A stretch of DNA of 35,727 nt from Flavobacteriaceae bacterium NBU2977 (GTDB lineage Bacteria; Bacteroidota; Bacteroidia; Flavobacteriales; Flavobacteriaceae): positions 1 through 35,727 of the forward strand of contig JAIOUW010000008.1 in the NCBI GenBank assembly GCA_019931105.1, written 5' to 3'. The position numbers were made by a program, and so were the translations under genes. How positions within the stretch are numbered: the stretch's first letter is position 1; each line of letters starts with the position of its first letter. The notes under the pieces are model-generated. The model was not told the DNA's origin. It was given only the letters and a program-made list of their open reading frames with translations, and ran no database searches. Of this stretch, positions 21,970 through 30,209 are shown one piece after another.

Positions 21970-22632
21970 ATGCAACGATCTATTCTTACAATATTTTGTT
22001 TTTTGGCAATCAACGCGGCAACTGCCCAAAAAAATATTTATGAAAGTGCCAAATTTGATGACCTTAGTGCCGAACATGAAACCTTGGCCATACTTCCATT
22101 TTTGACCCATCTTGACCTAAAGGATGAAATCGCCGAAGATGAGCTAAAGACCCTAAAAGAGAAAGAAGGGCTGGCGGTCCAAGATGCCCTGGAAACCTAT
22201 TTTTCTAAACGTAAAAAAAAGAAGAAATTCTCGGTAGAGTTCCAGAATGTAGATAATACCAATGCCATTCTTGCCCAAAACAATATCTCTTATGAAAACA
22301 TCGATGTATACACGGTAAAACAATTGAGCGAAATTTTGGGGGTGGACGGAATCATTAGCGGCAATCTACATCTCAACATCTTATTGTCAAAAGGGGTTTC
22401 GACAGATTTCAGTTTTATGGATTATTTTTCGGGAGATGCCAACTACGGGCGCATCGGCATAAAGATAAGCGATGCGGTTACCGGAAAGTTACTTTGGAAA
22501 TACGAAAAGGAAATCAACAAAAAGTCGGGCAAAAACACTGTTGACCTTATCGACCGCATGATGAGATTGGCAACGCGCAAATTTCCGTACGAACGTGAAA
22601 GGAAAAGAAACAGAAAAAAAGGCAAGGATTAG
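21970..22632 (+). CDS. Secreted protein of unknown function
   Basis: A 220-residue protein with a type I signal peptide (1-19, ending NAATAQ). Residues 38-60 ('HETLAILPFLTHLDLKDEI') and 'LSEILGVDGIISGNLHLN' are reminiscent of periplasmic proteins of the CsgG/TolB-N-like group, in which a query 'ILPF' strand and a 'xVDGIIxG' strand form one sheet; 'SDAVTGKLLWKYE' further supports that resemblance. The C-terminal tail is highly basic (PYERERKRNRKKGKD). I do not recognise a named family with confidence. It lies 52 bp downstream of the receptor and probably belongs to the same operon. Its stop overlaps the convergent cysteine desulfurase gene by 4 bp. Confidence 0.7.
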   Translation: MQRSILTIFCFLAINAATAQKNIYESAKFDDLSAEHETLAILPFLTHLDLKDEIAEDELKTLKEKEGLAVQDALETYFSKRKKKKKFSVEFQNVDNTNAILAQNNISYENIDVYTVKQLSEILGVDGIISGNLHLNILLSKGVSTDFSFMDYFSGDANYGRIGIKISDAVTGKLLWKYEKEINKKSGKNTVDLIDRMMRLATRKFPYERERKRNRKKGKD

Positions 22633-23777
22633 CCTGCGACAAATTCCTTTAAGGTATTTATCGTATAGTCGAGCTCTTCTTTTGTGTTATATACCGAAAA
22701 CGAGAATCTTAACGAAGGTTTTTTAAGGTCTTCTTCAGAAAGTATTTCAGATAGTACGTGCGACCCCGCATCACTTCCCGACTGGCAGGCACTGCCTTTT
22801 GAGCATGCGATTCCTTTAATATCCAGATGAAACAACAACATCAACGCTTTTTCCTTGCTTACCGGCAAGCATAAATTGGTCAAGGTATAGGTGCTCTTGT
22901 CCAAATCACCTGAAAGACCGTTGAACTTTGCATCGGGAATTTCCCTTTCTATCCCTTCGATAAAATATTTTTTCAGATCCGATACATATTCGATCTCGGC
23001 ATCAAGGTGCTCATAGGCGGCGACAAATGCTTCTTCAAGGCCAACGATATTATGAAACGCTTCGGTACCTGCGCGATAGCCCCTTTCTTGAGATCCACCC
23101 GAAATCATACAACCCATACCCGAATTTTTTCTAATGAACGCAAAACCTATCCCTTTCGGTCCATGAAATTTATGTGCCGCGGCCGTTAGAAAATCGGCGG
23201 ATGTTTTCTGAACATCCCACTTATAATGCCCGATCGATTGCACCGTATCGGAATGAAAAAGTGCACCATTCTCTTTGCTGAGATTACAAAAAGCGTCAAT
23301 ATCAATCATATTGCCAATTTCATTATTGACATGCATGAGACTGACCAATTTTTTGGAATCGTCTTGCTTCAAAAGTTTTTCGAGATGATCTATTTTAGGG
23401 TTTCCATAGACATCAAGATCGACATAGTGTAAGTCGATACCACCTTCCTTTGCCAAGTCCTCGACAGTATGCAGAACCGCATGATGTTCAATTTTGGTCG
23501 TTATTATGGTTTTAACGCCGAGATCGCGTACCGCGCATCTGAGTATCATATTGTCGGCCTCGGTACCGCCCGATGTAAAAATTATTTCAGAAGCTTGGGC
23601 ATTGAGCTCTTTGGCTATTGTTTTTCTTGCGCTTTCGATCGCCGTTCTGGCCGACCTGCCGTAACTATGCGTCGAGGAAGGGTTTCCATAAAAATTTGCC
23701 AAGGCATCCTGCATTTTGACAATTACATTTTCCCTGACCTGGGTGGTCGCAGCGTTGTCAAGATATATCTTTTGCAT
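22629..23777 (-). CDS. Cysteine desulfurase (NifS/IscS type)
   Basis: A 382-residue PLP enzyme of aminotransferase class V. The start MQKIYLDNAATT is typical. Landmarks are FTSGGTEADN (67-76), HH at 98-99, the PLP-binding K203 in 'AAAHKFHGPKGIGF', 'GGSQERGYRAGT' (227-238), and the persulfide-carrying cysteine C331 in 'KGIACSKGSACQSGS', as in IscS-type enzymes. It removes sulfur from L-cysteine for Fe-S clusters and thiolation. No IscU or SUF genes are adjacent. It is probably transcribed from TATTTTTG (complement of 23,807-23,814), about 30 bp before the start. Confidence 0.94.
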   Translation of the reverse strand: MQKIYLDNAATTQVRENVIVKMQDALANFYGNPSSTHSYGRSARTAIESARKTIAKELNAQASEIIFTSGGTEADNMILRCAVRDLGVKTIITTKIEHHAVLHTVEDLAKEGGIDLHYVDLDVYGNPKIDHLEKLLKQDDSKKLVSLMHVNNEIGNMIDIDAFCNLSKENGALFHSDTVQSIGHYKWDVQKTSADFLTAAAHKFHGPKGIGFAFIRKNSGMGCMISGGSQERGYRAGTEAFHNIVGLEEAFVAAYEHLDAEIEYVSDLKKYFIEGIEREIPDAKFNGLSGDLDKSTYTLTNLCLPVSKEKALMLLFHLDIKGIACSKGSACQSGSDAGSHVLSEILSEEDLKKPSLRFSFSVYNTKEELDYTINTLKEFVAG

Positions 23778-23806
23778 TTAACTTCTGTCTTCGGTTTATA
23801 AAGGTT

Positions 23807-23814
23807 CAAAAATA
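23807..23814 (-). promoter_or_regulatory. -7 box upstream of the cysteine desulfurase
   Basis: TATTTTTG on the - strand matches TANNTTTG, 29 bp before the start codon at 23,777. The -33 element is not clear. Confidence 0.4.
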
Positions 23815-23870
23815 GGGGATCTTAAGTAAATTTATCCCTAAAAACCGACAAACTTATAGTCTAGATCGCT

Positions 23871-23878
23871 TACTTTTG
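23871..23878 (+). promoter_or_regulatory. -7 box four bases before a start codon
   Basis: TACTTTTG matches TANNTTTG and is followed by AACC and then ATG 23,883. Transcription would begin within a few bases of the start codon, which suggests a leaderless message. Confidence 0.45.
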
Positions 23879-23882
23879 AACC

Positions 23883-24386
23883 ATGGGTAAATATATTTTT
23901 TGCGGTATTTTGTTTGCGCTTCTTTCTTGTGATGACGGCAACCTGCAGATAGAGACTCTCGATTTTGACAGTATTGCCACGATCAATAATTGTGATGCCA
24001 TTGAAGCGGACAAAGAGAATGTGCTGTTCAAGATTAATGATGACGAGACCCTTATTCTTACCCTGCCCGCCTCTGCGTTGAAGAATGACACCGTCGGTAT
24101 TGTAAGTGCTATTCCTTCACAATCAAAGGTAGTTTATCGCCTTTTTTCGGACAAAGTCTCCAAAAACTATTTCTGTGATGCCATACCACCGATAGAACCC
24201 ACGGTACTCGATGAAATAGAGGCAACAGGAGGTGAAGTGATCATCACGACCACGGCCATTGACACCGTAACCTTTTCGCATAAAATAGAATTACAGGGTA
24301 TTTCACTTAAAACATCGGATAATTCGCGTATAACCGATCTTACCATAAGTAATTTCGGTACCGTTACCACTTCAGTCGCGCAATGA
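23883..24386 (+). CDS. Hypothetical lipoprotein
   Basis: A 167-residue protein with a short lipoprotein signal (MGKYIFCGILFALLSCDDGN; lipobox LLSC, Cys16). Beyond it lie alternating beta-strand-like segments ('NVLFKINDDETLILTLPASA', 'SKVVYRLFSDKV') and two cysteines (C37 in INNCDAIEAD and one in KNYFCDAIPP) that could form a disulfide. The latter half ends 'ATGGEVIITTTAIDTVTFSH'. I do not recognise the family. It is probably periplasmic-facing. It ends two bases before the convergent Smr gene. Confidence 0.7.
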   Translation: MGKYIFCGILFALLSCDDGNLQIETLDFDSIATINNCDAIEADKENVLFKINDDETLILTLPASALKNDTVGIVSAIPSQSKVVYRLFSDKVSKNYFCDAIPPIEPTVLDEIEATGGEVIITTTAIDTVTFSHKIELQGISLKTSDNSRITDLTISNFGTVTTSVAQ

Positions 24387-24388
24387 AT

Positions 24389-24937
24389 TCAGGAGTTTTG
24401 ATAAATGTATACTTCGGTTGCGCCCGTGCCGTACTTACGATATTCTGCATCGTAATACTTTAGATTTTGGTACCTGCGAAAAAGATAATGGAGTTCTTCA
24501 CGTAAAACACCTTCTCCTACACCATGAATGAACACCACTTTTTGAATGCGCTTGCGAATGGCAAAATCAAGCTGTCTTTTTGCAGTCTCCAATTGTAGGT
24601 CGACCATTTCATGGTTCGTCATTCCTTTTGAAGATTTCACGAGTTGATCAATGTGTAGGTCAACTTCCATTTTCGGGGCATTTCGCTCTTTTGGCTTTAC
24701 GGCAATGACTTTTTTAGGTCGATCGGCCCGTTTCTCACTTTTGACCTTTGCCACCTCATAATCGGTCACTCGCAGTTTATCATATTTCGGCACCGCCATT
24801 AGTTCACGTTCGGGGAATTGAAGCAAAAACCCATCTTCACTTTCAATGGTGACCATATCGGCCACAACCGACCTAACCACACCTTTAATGGCTTCATCAA
24901 CACCTTCGACCCTATCACCCACTTTAAAAACAGACAT
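24389..24937 (-). CDS. Smr-domain protein (MutS2-C-terminal-like)
   Basis: A 182-residue protein from ATG 24,937 (MSVFKVGDRVEGVDEAIKGV). A longer frame extends upstream but has no plausible start context. The N-terminal 70 residues form a small beta-rich domain ('VGDRVEGVDEAIKGVVRSVV' and 'DGFLLQFPERELMAVP'), which resembles the KOW/SH3-like part seen before Smr domains in Bacteroidota. A basic linker (KSEKRADRPKK) leads to the Smr domain at about 100-180, with 'EVDLHIDQLVKSS' (the DLH motif) and 'KVVFIHGVGEGVLREELHY' (the HGxG motif). Smr domains have nicking endonuclease activity in some proteins. Its exact role in this lineage is not known. Confidence 0.85.
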   Translation of the reverse strand: MSVFKVGDRVEGVDEAIKGVVRSVVADMVTIESEDGFLLQFPERELMAVPKYDKLRVTDYEVAKVKSEKRADRPKKVIAVKPKERNAPKMEVDLHIDQLVKSSKGMTNHEMVDLQLETAKRQLDFAIRKRIQKVVFIHGVGEGVLREELHYLFRRYQNLKYYDAEYRKYGTGATEVYIYQNS

Positions 24938-24994
24938 GATAATGTTTTGATTCTTTAAAATTAATGGTAATTTGTACAGCATAAAAGTGCATGA

Positions 24995-25300
24995 ATGAAA
25001 ATAACATTGATCGCCTCTTACCTGCGTCTGGAAGAGTACATGCTGCCATGCTTTAGCAAACAAATATTGGGGTTTGATTGTCCTGGCTGTGGATTGCAGC
25101 GTGCAATACTTTTTCTTTCGAAGGGAGATTTTCTTATGGCATTCAAAATGTACCCGGCCATTTATCCGATAATGTTGTTATTTGCATTTTTGGCTATGAA
25201 CAAATTCTTTACCTTCAAATATGGGAACCAAGTCATTAGTTCGTTAATGATACTGAGCGTGGCCACGATTTTGATCAACTATGTTTTGAAATTCATCTAA
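24995..25300 (+). CDS. DUF2752-family membrane protein
   Basis: A 101-residue protein. The DUF2752 signature is clear: CPGCGLQRAILFL (residues 29-41), with 'F-D-C-P-G-C-G-L-x-R'. Two membrane segments follow (about 55-70 and 80-98). An alternative start at M16 (MLPCFSKQ) would also fit. The function of the family is unknown; members are inner-membrane proteins, and the C-x-x-C pair could bind metal. It is followed after 11 bp by two small CCC-motif membrane proteins, with which it commonly co-occurs in flavobacteria. Confidence 0.85.
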   Translation: MKITLIASYLRLEEYMLPCFSKQILGFDCPGCGLQRAILFLSKGDFLMAFKMYPAIYPIMLLFAFLAMNKFFTFKYGNQVISSLMILSVATILINYVLKFI

Positions 25301-25311
25301 CTAAACTTTTT

Positions 25312-25641
25312 ATGGAACAACAGAAATTACCTAACATCACTATTGCCATTGTACTGTCCATTCTCGGATTTATTTGTTGCTGTATTGCTGGTATTCCGGC
25401 GATACTTTTGGGGGGCATTGCATTGTTTCTTTTAAGGAATGACGAAAACAAATACAAGCTCGATCCTGAAGGCTACTCCAATTTTAGCCAACTGAAAACG
25501 GCGAAGATCATAGCTTGGATAGTTCTTGCAATAGGCATTCTCTATTTGGTAATGACCATTTACAATATTCAACAGATGGGAGGTTGGGATGCTTATATAG
25601 AAAAAGCGATGGAAATGAGTGAACAATGGCAAAATCAGTAA
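25312..25641 (+). CDS. CCC-motif membrane protein
   Basis: A 109-residue protein with two membrane segments. The first carries the triple cysteine in 'IVLSILGFICCCIAGIPAIL' (residues 13-32), and the second is at 63-83 ('KIIAWIVLAIGILYLVMTIY'). The loop between contains 'NDENKYKLDPEGYSNFSQLKTA', a pattern shared with the next gene (QQNPDGYTGYENAKTG). It is a member of a small DUF4190-like family of unknown role. The two genes look like a tandem duplication that has diverged. Confidence 0.8.
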   Translation: MEQQKLPNITIAIVLSILGFICCCIAGIPAILLGGIALFLLRNDENKYKLDPEGYSNFSQLKTAKIIAWIVLAIGILYLVMTIYNIQQMGGWDAYIEKAMEMSEQWQNQ

Positions 25642-25642
25642 T

Positions 25643-25951
25643 ATGGACCAACAACAACTACCCGGGGCCGGTACGGCCTTGACTATGGGCATAGTCTCGA
25701 TAGTGACCTCGATATTCTGCTGTGGGCCCTTTGCAGCAATCTTTAGCATAATCGGGCTGAGCAATGCCAAAAGTGCCGAAAAATTGTACCAACAAAATCC
25801 TGACGGCTATACCGGGTACGAGAATGCGAAAACCGGAAAGACACTTTCTTATATTGGTCTGGCCATTTCGATAATCATGTTGGTCTTGGGCATTATCTAT
25901 TTTGGGGTAATCATCGCATTGATAACTTCAGGAGAGTTCAATATTGATTAA
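25643..25951 (+). CDS. CCC-motif-like membrane protein, paralogue of the previous gene
   Basis: A 102-residue protein starting at ATG 25,643, two bases after the preceding stop codon (TAATATGG); an in-frame ATG at 25,619 lies inside the previous gene. Two membrane helices (about 14-36 and 72-94) flank the loop 'SAEKLYQQNPDGYTGYENAK'. The first helix has a double cysteine (SIFCCGPFAAIF). The loop aligns with that of the neighbouring gene, so the pair arose by duplication. Function unknown. Confidence 0.8.
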   Translation: MDQQQLPGAGTALTMGIVSIVTSIFCCGPFAAIFSIIGLSNAKSAEKLYQQNPDGYTGYENAKTGKTLSYIGLAISIIMLVLGIIYFGVIIALITSGEFNID

Positions 25952-25969
25952 GTTAAGCGGCAAAAAGAA

Positions 25970-26000
25970 AAATCCCCGACTGATTGTCGGGGATTTTTTT
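25970..26000. terminator. Bidirectional terminator
   Basis: AAATCCCCGAC-TGATT-GTCGGGGATTT (25,970-25,996) is followed by T's on the + strand and preceded by A's, so it can serve both the CCC-motif genes and the convergent rocD. Confidence 0.9.
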
Positions 26001-26002
26001 TA

Positions 26003-27244
26003 TTAGCTGAATCTGGCAAGCGTTTTCGTAATAATGGATATACAATCCATCAATTGCGATTCGTTCATTACCAAGGGCGGTGCAAATCTAATGATGTTTC
26101 CGTGTGTTGGCTTGGCCAACAATCCATTTTCCTTTAGAGCCATGCATATATCCCATGCCGTCGAACTATCTTCGGTATCATTGATCAAAATCGCATTGAG
26201 CAGTCCTTTCCCCCGAATCGACTTGACGATTTCACAACCTTCAATAAATTTGCCCATTTCTTTCCTGAAAATTTCTCCGAGCTCTTTCGCATTTTCTGCC
26301 AAACCTTCTTCTTTCACGACCTCAAGAGCGGCCATGGCCACAGCACAGGCAATCGGATTGCCTCCGAAAGTACTGCCATGATTTCCAGGGCGGATAACAC
26401 CCATTACTTCATCGTTCGCCAAAACTGCCGATACGGGAAAAACCCCTCCTGACAAGGCTTTGCCCAAAATTAAAATATCGGGGCGTATGTTTTCATGGTC
26501 AACGGCCAGCATACGCCCGGTTCTGGCGATACCGGTTTGAACTTCATCGGCAATGAACAATACATTATGCTTTTCACACAATTCTTTCGCAGCCCTCAGG
26601 TAACCCTCTGAGGGAACATAAACCCCGGCTTCGCCTTGAATGGGCTCGACCAAAAAACCACCAACGTTAGCATTGTTTTCCAAGGCGTCTTTCAATGCCC
26701 CAAGATTATCATATTCTATTTTGACGAAACCTTTGGTGAAGGGACCAAAATTTTTGCGCGCAACCGGGTCATTTGAAAACGATATGATCGTGGTCGTACG
26801 ACCATGAAAATTATTCTCGCATACGATGATCTGTGCCTCGTTCTCATCGATTCCTTTTTTCTCATAGGCCCATTTACGACAAATTTTCAAGGCCGTTTCA
26901 ACGGCTTCGGCGCCGGTATTCATAGGCAGGAGTTTGTCAAAACCGAACGTCTCGGCAGCGTACTTTTCGTACCGGCCCAATAAATCATTGTGAAACGCCC
27001 TTGAGGTCAAGGTCAGCCTCTGGGCCTGTTCAATCAACGCCCCAATGATTTTTGGGTGACAATGCCCTTGGTTAATGGCCGAATAAGCTGAGAGAAAATC
27101 ATAATACTTTTTCCCCTCGACATCCCAAACGAAAACACCTTCGCCCTTTTGCAATACTACCGGCAGGGGATGGTAATTGTGCGCCCCATACCTATCTTCC
27201 AATGCAATCGCATCTTCAGAAGTCATTCGTTCTAAAACTGACAT
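26003..27244 (-). CDS. rocD: Ornithine--oxo-acid aminotransferase
   Basis: A 413-residue class III PLP aminotransferase. The N terminus '[20 protein letters not shown]' and '[15 protein letters not shown]' are highly characteristic of ornithine aminotransferase, as are [18 protein letters not shown], '[14 protein letters not shown]', '[12 protein letters not shown]', '[15 protein letters not shown]' and the PLP-lysine in '[16 protein letters not shown]' (about residue 258). It converts ornithine and 2-oxoglutarate to glutamate semialdehyde and glutamate in arginine/proline metabolism, in the cytosol. It is a single gene facing away from rlmD; 217 bp separate the two starts. Confidence 0.96.
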   Translation of the reverse strand: MSVLERMTSEDAIALEDRYGAHNYHPLPVVLQKGEGVFVWDVEGKKYYDFLSAYSAINQGHCHPKIIGALIEQAQRLTLTSRAFHNDLLGRYEKYAAETFGFDKLLPMNTGAEAVETALKICRKWAYEKKGIDENEAQIIVCENNFHGRTTTIISFSNDPVARKNFGPFTKGFVKIEYDNLGALKDALENNANVGGFLVEPIQGEAGVYVPSEGYLRAAKELCEKHNVLFIADEVQTGIARTGRMLAVDHENIRPDILILGKALSGGVFPVSAVLANDEVMGVIRPGNHGSTFGGNPIACAVAMAALEVVKEEGLAENAKELGEIFRKEMGKFIEGCEIVKSIRGKGLLNAILINDTEDSSTAWDICMALKENGLLAKPTHGNIIRFAPPLVMNESQLMDCISIITKTLARFS

Positions 27245-27449
27245 GATTATAAATTACTTTAAATAAAACTTCAGTAATTCCTTCTATACCTTTTTCCTTT
27301 CGAAGATTCGAAAATTCAGCGTAGGAGAGAAATCATCCTTTGTAGAGCCGCTAAATTACAAATTATCTACAGGATAATAAAAAACTTCGAAGGAATACGA
27401 AAAAATACGATGATGGTTTAGAAGCTATAGGTCTTACTAAAAAACACCC

Positions 27450-27457
27450 TATTTTTG
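27450..27457 (+). promoter_or_regulatory. -7 box four bases before the rlmD start
   Basis: TATTTTTG matches TANNTTTG and is followed by CGCC and ATG 27,462, the same spacing as at 23,871-23,878. It suggests a leaderless or very short-leader message. Confidence 0.45.
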
Positions 27458-27461
27458 CGCC

Positions 27462-28871
27462 ATGCGAAAACAAAAAAGAAGGCAGATTTTCGAGAATGTT
27501 GAAATCGTCGATGCCGGAGCCAAGGGAAAGACCATTGGCAAAGCCCCTGATGGCAGGGTTGTTTTTTTGACCAACGCCGTACCCGGCGATGTGGTCGATG
27601 TACAGACGACAAAAAAAAGAAAAGCCTATTTTGAAGGCGAAGCGATTACGTTCCATACACTTTCCGACAAGCGGGTATCACCTGAGTGCAAACATTTTGG
27701 TGTTTGTGGTGGATGCAAATGGCAAGCCATGGGTTATGAGCACCAACTCTTCTACAAGCAAAAAGAAGTGGAAAACAACCTTAGGCGCATAGGACACTTA
27801 GACCTTCCCGAAATAAGTCCCATCATCGGTTCGCAAAAACGATATTTCTATCGCAATAAAATGGAGTTTTCTTTTTCGGATAGCCGTTGGTTGACTTTGG
27901 AAGAAATTCAATCAGGTAAGGAAATAAAAAACAAGAACGCTCTAGGTTTCCATATTCCTGGAATGTGGGACAAGATTTTGGACATTGAAAAATGCCATCT
28001 GCAAGAGGATCCATCAAATGCCATACGATTGGCGACCAAAGAATTTGCGATCCAAAACGATATTTCGTTCTTCAACCCCAGAAACCAAAACGGTATGCTC
28101 CGCACCATGATGATACGTACTTCCTCAACAGGGGAAATCATGGTATTGATACAGTTTTTCGAAGATGTTGGCTCGAAAAGAAATTTACTTCTAGACCATT
28201 TGGCAAAGTCATTTCCAGAGATTACCTCGCTCTTGTTTGTCATAAACCGAAAACAGAACGATACGATTTATGACCAAGAGATCGTTTGCCACGCTGGTCG
28301 TGACCACATTTTTGAGGAAATGGAGGGCCTGCGGTTCAAGATAAACGCCAAGTCTTTCTATCAGACCAATTCAGAGCAGGCCTATGAACTCTACAAGGTG
28401 ACCCGTGAACTTGCGGGACTCACAGGAAATGAACTGGTCTATGACCTATACACCGGTACCGGGACCATTGCACAATTTATTGCCAAAAAAGCGAAAAAGG
28501 TAATCGGTATCGAGTCGGTTCTGGAGGCTATTGAAGATGCCAAGGCAAATGCCATTCAAAACAATATCAATAATGTTCATTTTTACGTCGGTGATATGAA
28601 AACCGTATTAAACGAGGATTTTGTAAACGAGAATGGCAAGCCCGACATTGTTATCACCGACCCCCCAAGGGACGGAATGCACAAAGAGGTGGTACAACAA
28701 TTGCTCAATATCGCACCTAAAAAAATAGTTTATGTGAGTTGTAATAGTGCGACCCAAGCAAGAGATCTTGAAATGATGAAAAATCGTTATTCTATTGTTA
28801 AAGTGCAGCCCGTGGATATGTTTCCCCAAACCTATCACGTTGAAAATGTCGTACTTTTGGAGAAGTTGTAA
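27462..28871 (+). CDS. rlmD: 23S rRNA (uracil-C5)-methyltransferase RlmD
   Basis: A 469-residue RlmD/RumA-family enzyme. The N-terminal TRAM domain (about 1-60: 'FENVEIVDAGAKGKTIGKAP') is followed by the 4Fe-4S cysteines C-x5-C-x2-C (SPECKHFGVCGGCKWQ, about 73-88) and a later Cys in DIEKCHLQED. The SAM-binding region has 'VYDLYTGTGTIAQFIAKKAK'. Motif IV is 'ITDPPRDGMHKEV', and the nucleophile is the Cys in YVSCNSATQARDL (about 424). It makes m5U in 23S rRNA. It is followed after 4 bp by the DUF6452 gene, so the three genes to 30,121 form one operon. Confidence 0.94.
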   Translation: MRKQKRRQIFENVEIVDAGAKGKTIGKAPDGRVVFLTNAVPGDVVDVQTTKKRKAYFEGEAITFHTLSDKRVSPECKHFGVCGGCKWQAMGYEHQLFYKQKEVENNLRRIGHLDLPEISPIIGSQKRYFYRNKMEFSFSDSRWLTLEEIQSGKEIKNKNALGFHIPGMWDKILDIEKCHLQEDPSNAIRLATKEFAIQNDISFFNPRNQNGMLRTMMIRTSSTGEIMVLIQFFEDVGSKRNLLLDHLAKSFPEITSLLFVINRKQNDTIYDQEIVCHAGRDHIFEEMEGLRFKINAKSFYQTNSEQAYELYKVTRELAGLTGNELVYDLYTGTGTIAQFIAKKAKKVIGIESVLEAIEDAKANAIQNNINNVHFYVGDMKTVLNEDFVNENGKPDIVITDPPRDGMHKEVVQQLLNIAPKKIVYVSCNSATQARDLEMMKNRYSIVKVQPVDMFPQTYHVENVVLLEKL

Positions 28872-28875
28872 TACC

Positions 28876-29382
28876 ATGCGCATAATCAAGTTCGTATTTT
28901 TTTTCTTACTGATCGGCCCTATATTCTTGGCCTGTGAAAAAGACGATATCTGTGTAGATGCCGATACGCCTTTTTTGGTCATTCGTTTTTATGATTTCGA
29001 GAATCAAACGGAGTTCAAGTCGGTACCCGCTCTCCGGGTTTTGGGAGTAGGAAATGGTACTCCCGTGAATACCTTTGCCGATCGATCGGCCTTGGACAGC
29101 ATCGCAATACCCTTGAAAGTCGATGATACCAATTCCGCCTTTAACCTTATCGCGAACTCGGCCGATGACGAAAATGATGTGGAAACCGGAAATATTGACA
29201 ATCTTACTTTAACATACACCACAAAAAAGGATTTTAGATCACGTGCTTGTGGCTATACCGTGACCTTCGAAGATTTGGCACATAACTTGGAAACGGATGC
29301 CGACAATTGGATAAAACAAATAGTAATCGACACTACGGTAGTGGCAAATTCAGCTTCGGCACATGTTAAGATATACCACTAA
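28876..29382 (+). CDS. DUF6452-family lipoprotein
   Basis: A 168-residue protein from ATG 28,876; the longer frame begins inside rlmD. Lipoprotein signal with lipobox FLAC (Cys20), then EKDDICVDADTPFLVIRFYD, which is the family's usual opening. The centre has 'KVDDTNSAFNLIANSADDEN' and 'DNLTLTYTTKKDFRSRACGY', and a second cysteine in RACGYTV. The family is known only as a domain of unknown function that sits between rlmD and a DUF6048 gene in Bacteroidota. Its last 20 bases overlap the start of the next gene, which implies translational coupling. Confidence 0.82.
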   Translation: MRIIKFVFFFLLIGPIFLACEKDDICVDADTPFLVIRFYDFENQTEFKSVPALRVLGVGNGTPVNTFADRSALDSIAIPLKVDDTNSAFNLIANSADDENDVETGNIDNLTLTYTTKKDFRSRACGYTVTFEDLAHNLETDADNWIKQIVIDTTVVANSASAHVKIYH

Positions 29383-30121
29383 CATACTTATATTTTTTGT
29401 TGTTTTCACTGGTTTTTCACAAAGTAAACCTATTGACACCAGCCCAATGGATACCGTGGTCTATGAACAAAAATATGGACTTCGGGTCGGAATAGACCTT
29501 AGTCGGCCATTGGTTTCATTTTTACAGGATAACTACACCGGACTCGAATTTGCGGGCGATTACCGATTGACTCAAAAGTTGTATGCAGCGGCCGAATTAG
29601 GCACTGAAAAAAAAACGAAACAAGAAGATCTTTATAATTTCACGACTTCGGGCAGTTACTTAAAATTAGGAGTCGACTACAACACCTATGCGAACTGGTA
29701 TGGCGAACAGAACTCTATTTTTATCGGCGGGCGTTATGCCTTTAGCACCTATGGCCAAACATTGAACAATTATCAGATTTTTGGCTCGAACCGCTATTGG
29801 CATCCCGATAGTTTTGCCCCGGGTTCTGATGTTGCCCAAGAATTTAAGGGCAGAAATGCTTCATGGCTCGAATTCGTTGTCGGCACAAAAGTAGAATTGT
29901 TCGCGAACATTTATATGGGTGGCAGTGTCAGACTTGGCTTTTTGTTCACCGACCCCGATAAGGAAGGAACCTTTCCTGACCTGTTCATCCCCGGGTTTAA
30001 CAAAGTTACGGACGGCAGTCGATTCGGGGTGGGATACAACTATTCCTTGACATACTTTATTCCCCTTTACAAAAAGGCAAAAAAACCTAAAATAGAACCT
30101 GGGGAAAACACCGAAGAATAA
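29363..30121 (+). CDS. DUF6048-family outer-membrane-like protein
   Basis: A 252-residue protein with a signal peptide (1-19, ending FTGFSQ). The mature part reads as an eight-or-more-stranded outer-membrane beta-barrel, with alternating segments such as 'YGLRVGIDLSRPLVSFL', 'LEFAGDYRLTQKLYAAAELG', 'YLKLGVDYNTYANWYGEQ', 'IFIGGRYAFSTYGQTL', 'WLEFVVGTKVELFANIYMGG' and 'FGVGYNYSLTYFIPLY'. It ends in a lysine-rich tail instead of a terminal aromatic residue. It overlaps the DUF6452 gene by 20 bp. The pair probably makes one envelope complex, which is inference from the conserved pairing. Confidence 0.82.
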   Translation: MLRYTTNILIFFVVFTGFSQSKPIDTSPMDTVVYEQKYGLRVGIDLSRPLVSFLQDNYTGLEFAGDYRLTQKLYAAAELGTEKKTKQEDLYNFTTSGSYLKLGVDYNTYANWYGEQNSIFIGGRYAFSTYGQTLNNYQIFGSNRYWHPDSFAPGSDVAQEFKGRNASWLEFVVGTKVELFANIYMGGSVRLGFLFTDPDKEGTFPDLFIPGFNKVTDGSRFGVGYNYSLTYFIPLYKKAKKPKIEPGENTEE

Positions 30122-30209
30122 AATGGGTATTGATTTAGGCCCTAGGTACTGCAAAGAATCCGTTTACTTAAAGCCCTGGTTCTTTACGAAGTATTAAATA
30201 TGGAAGAAT

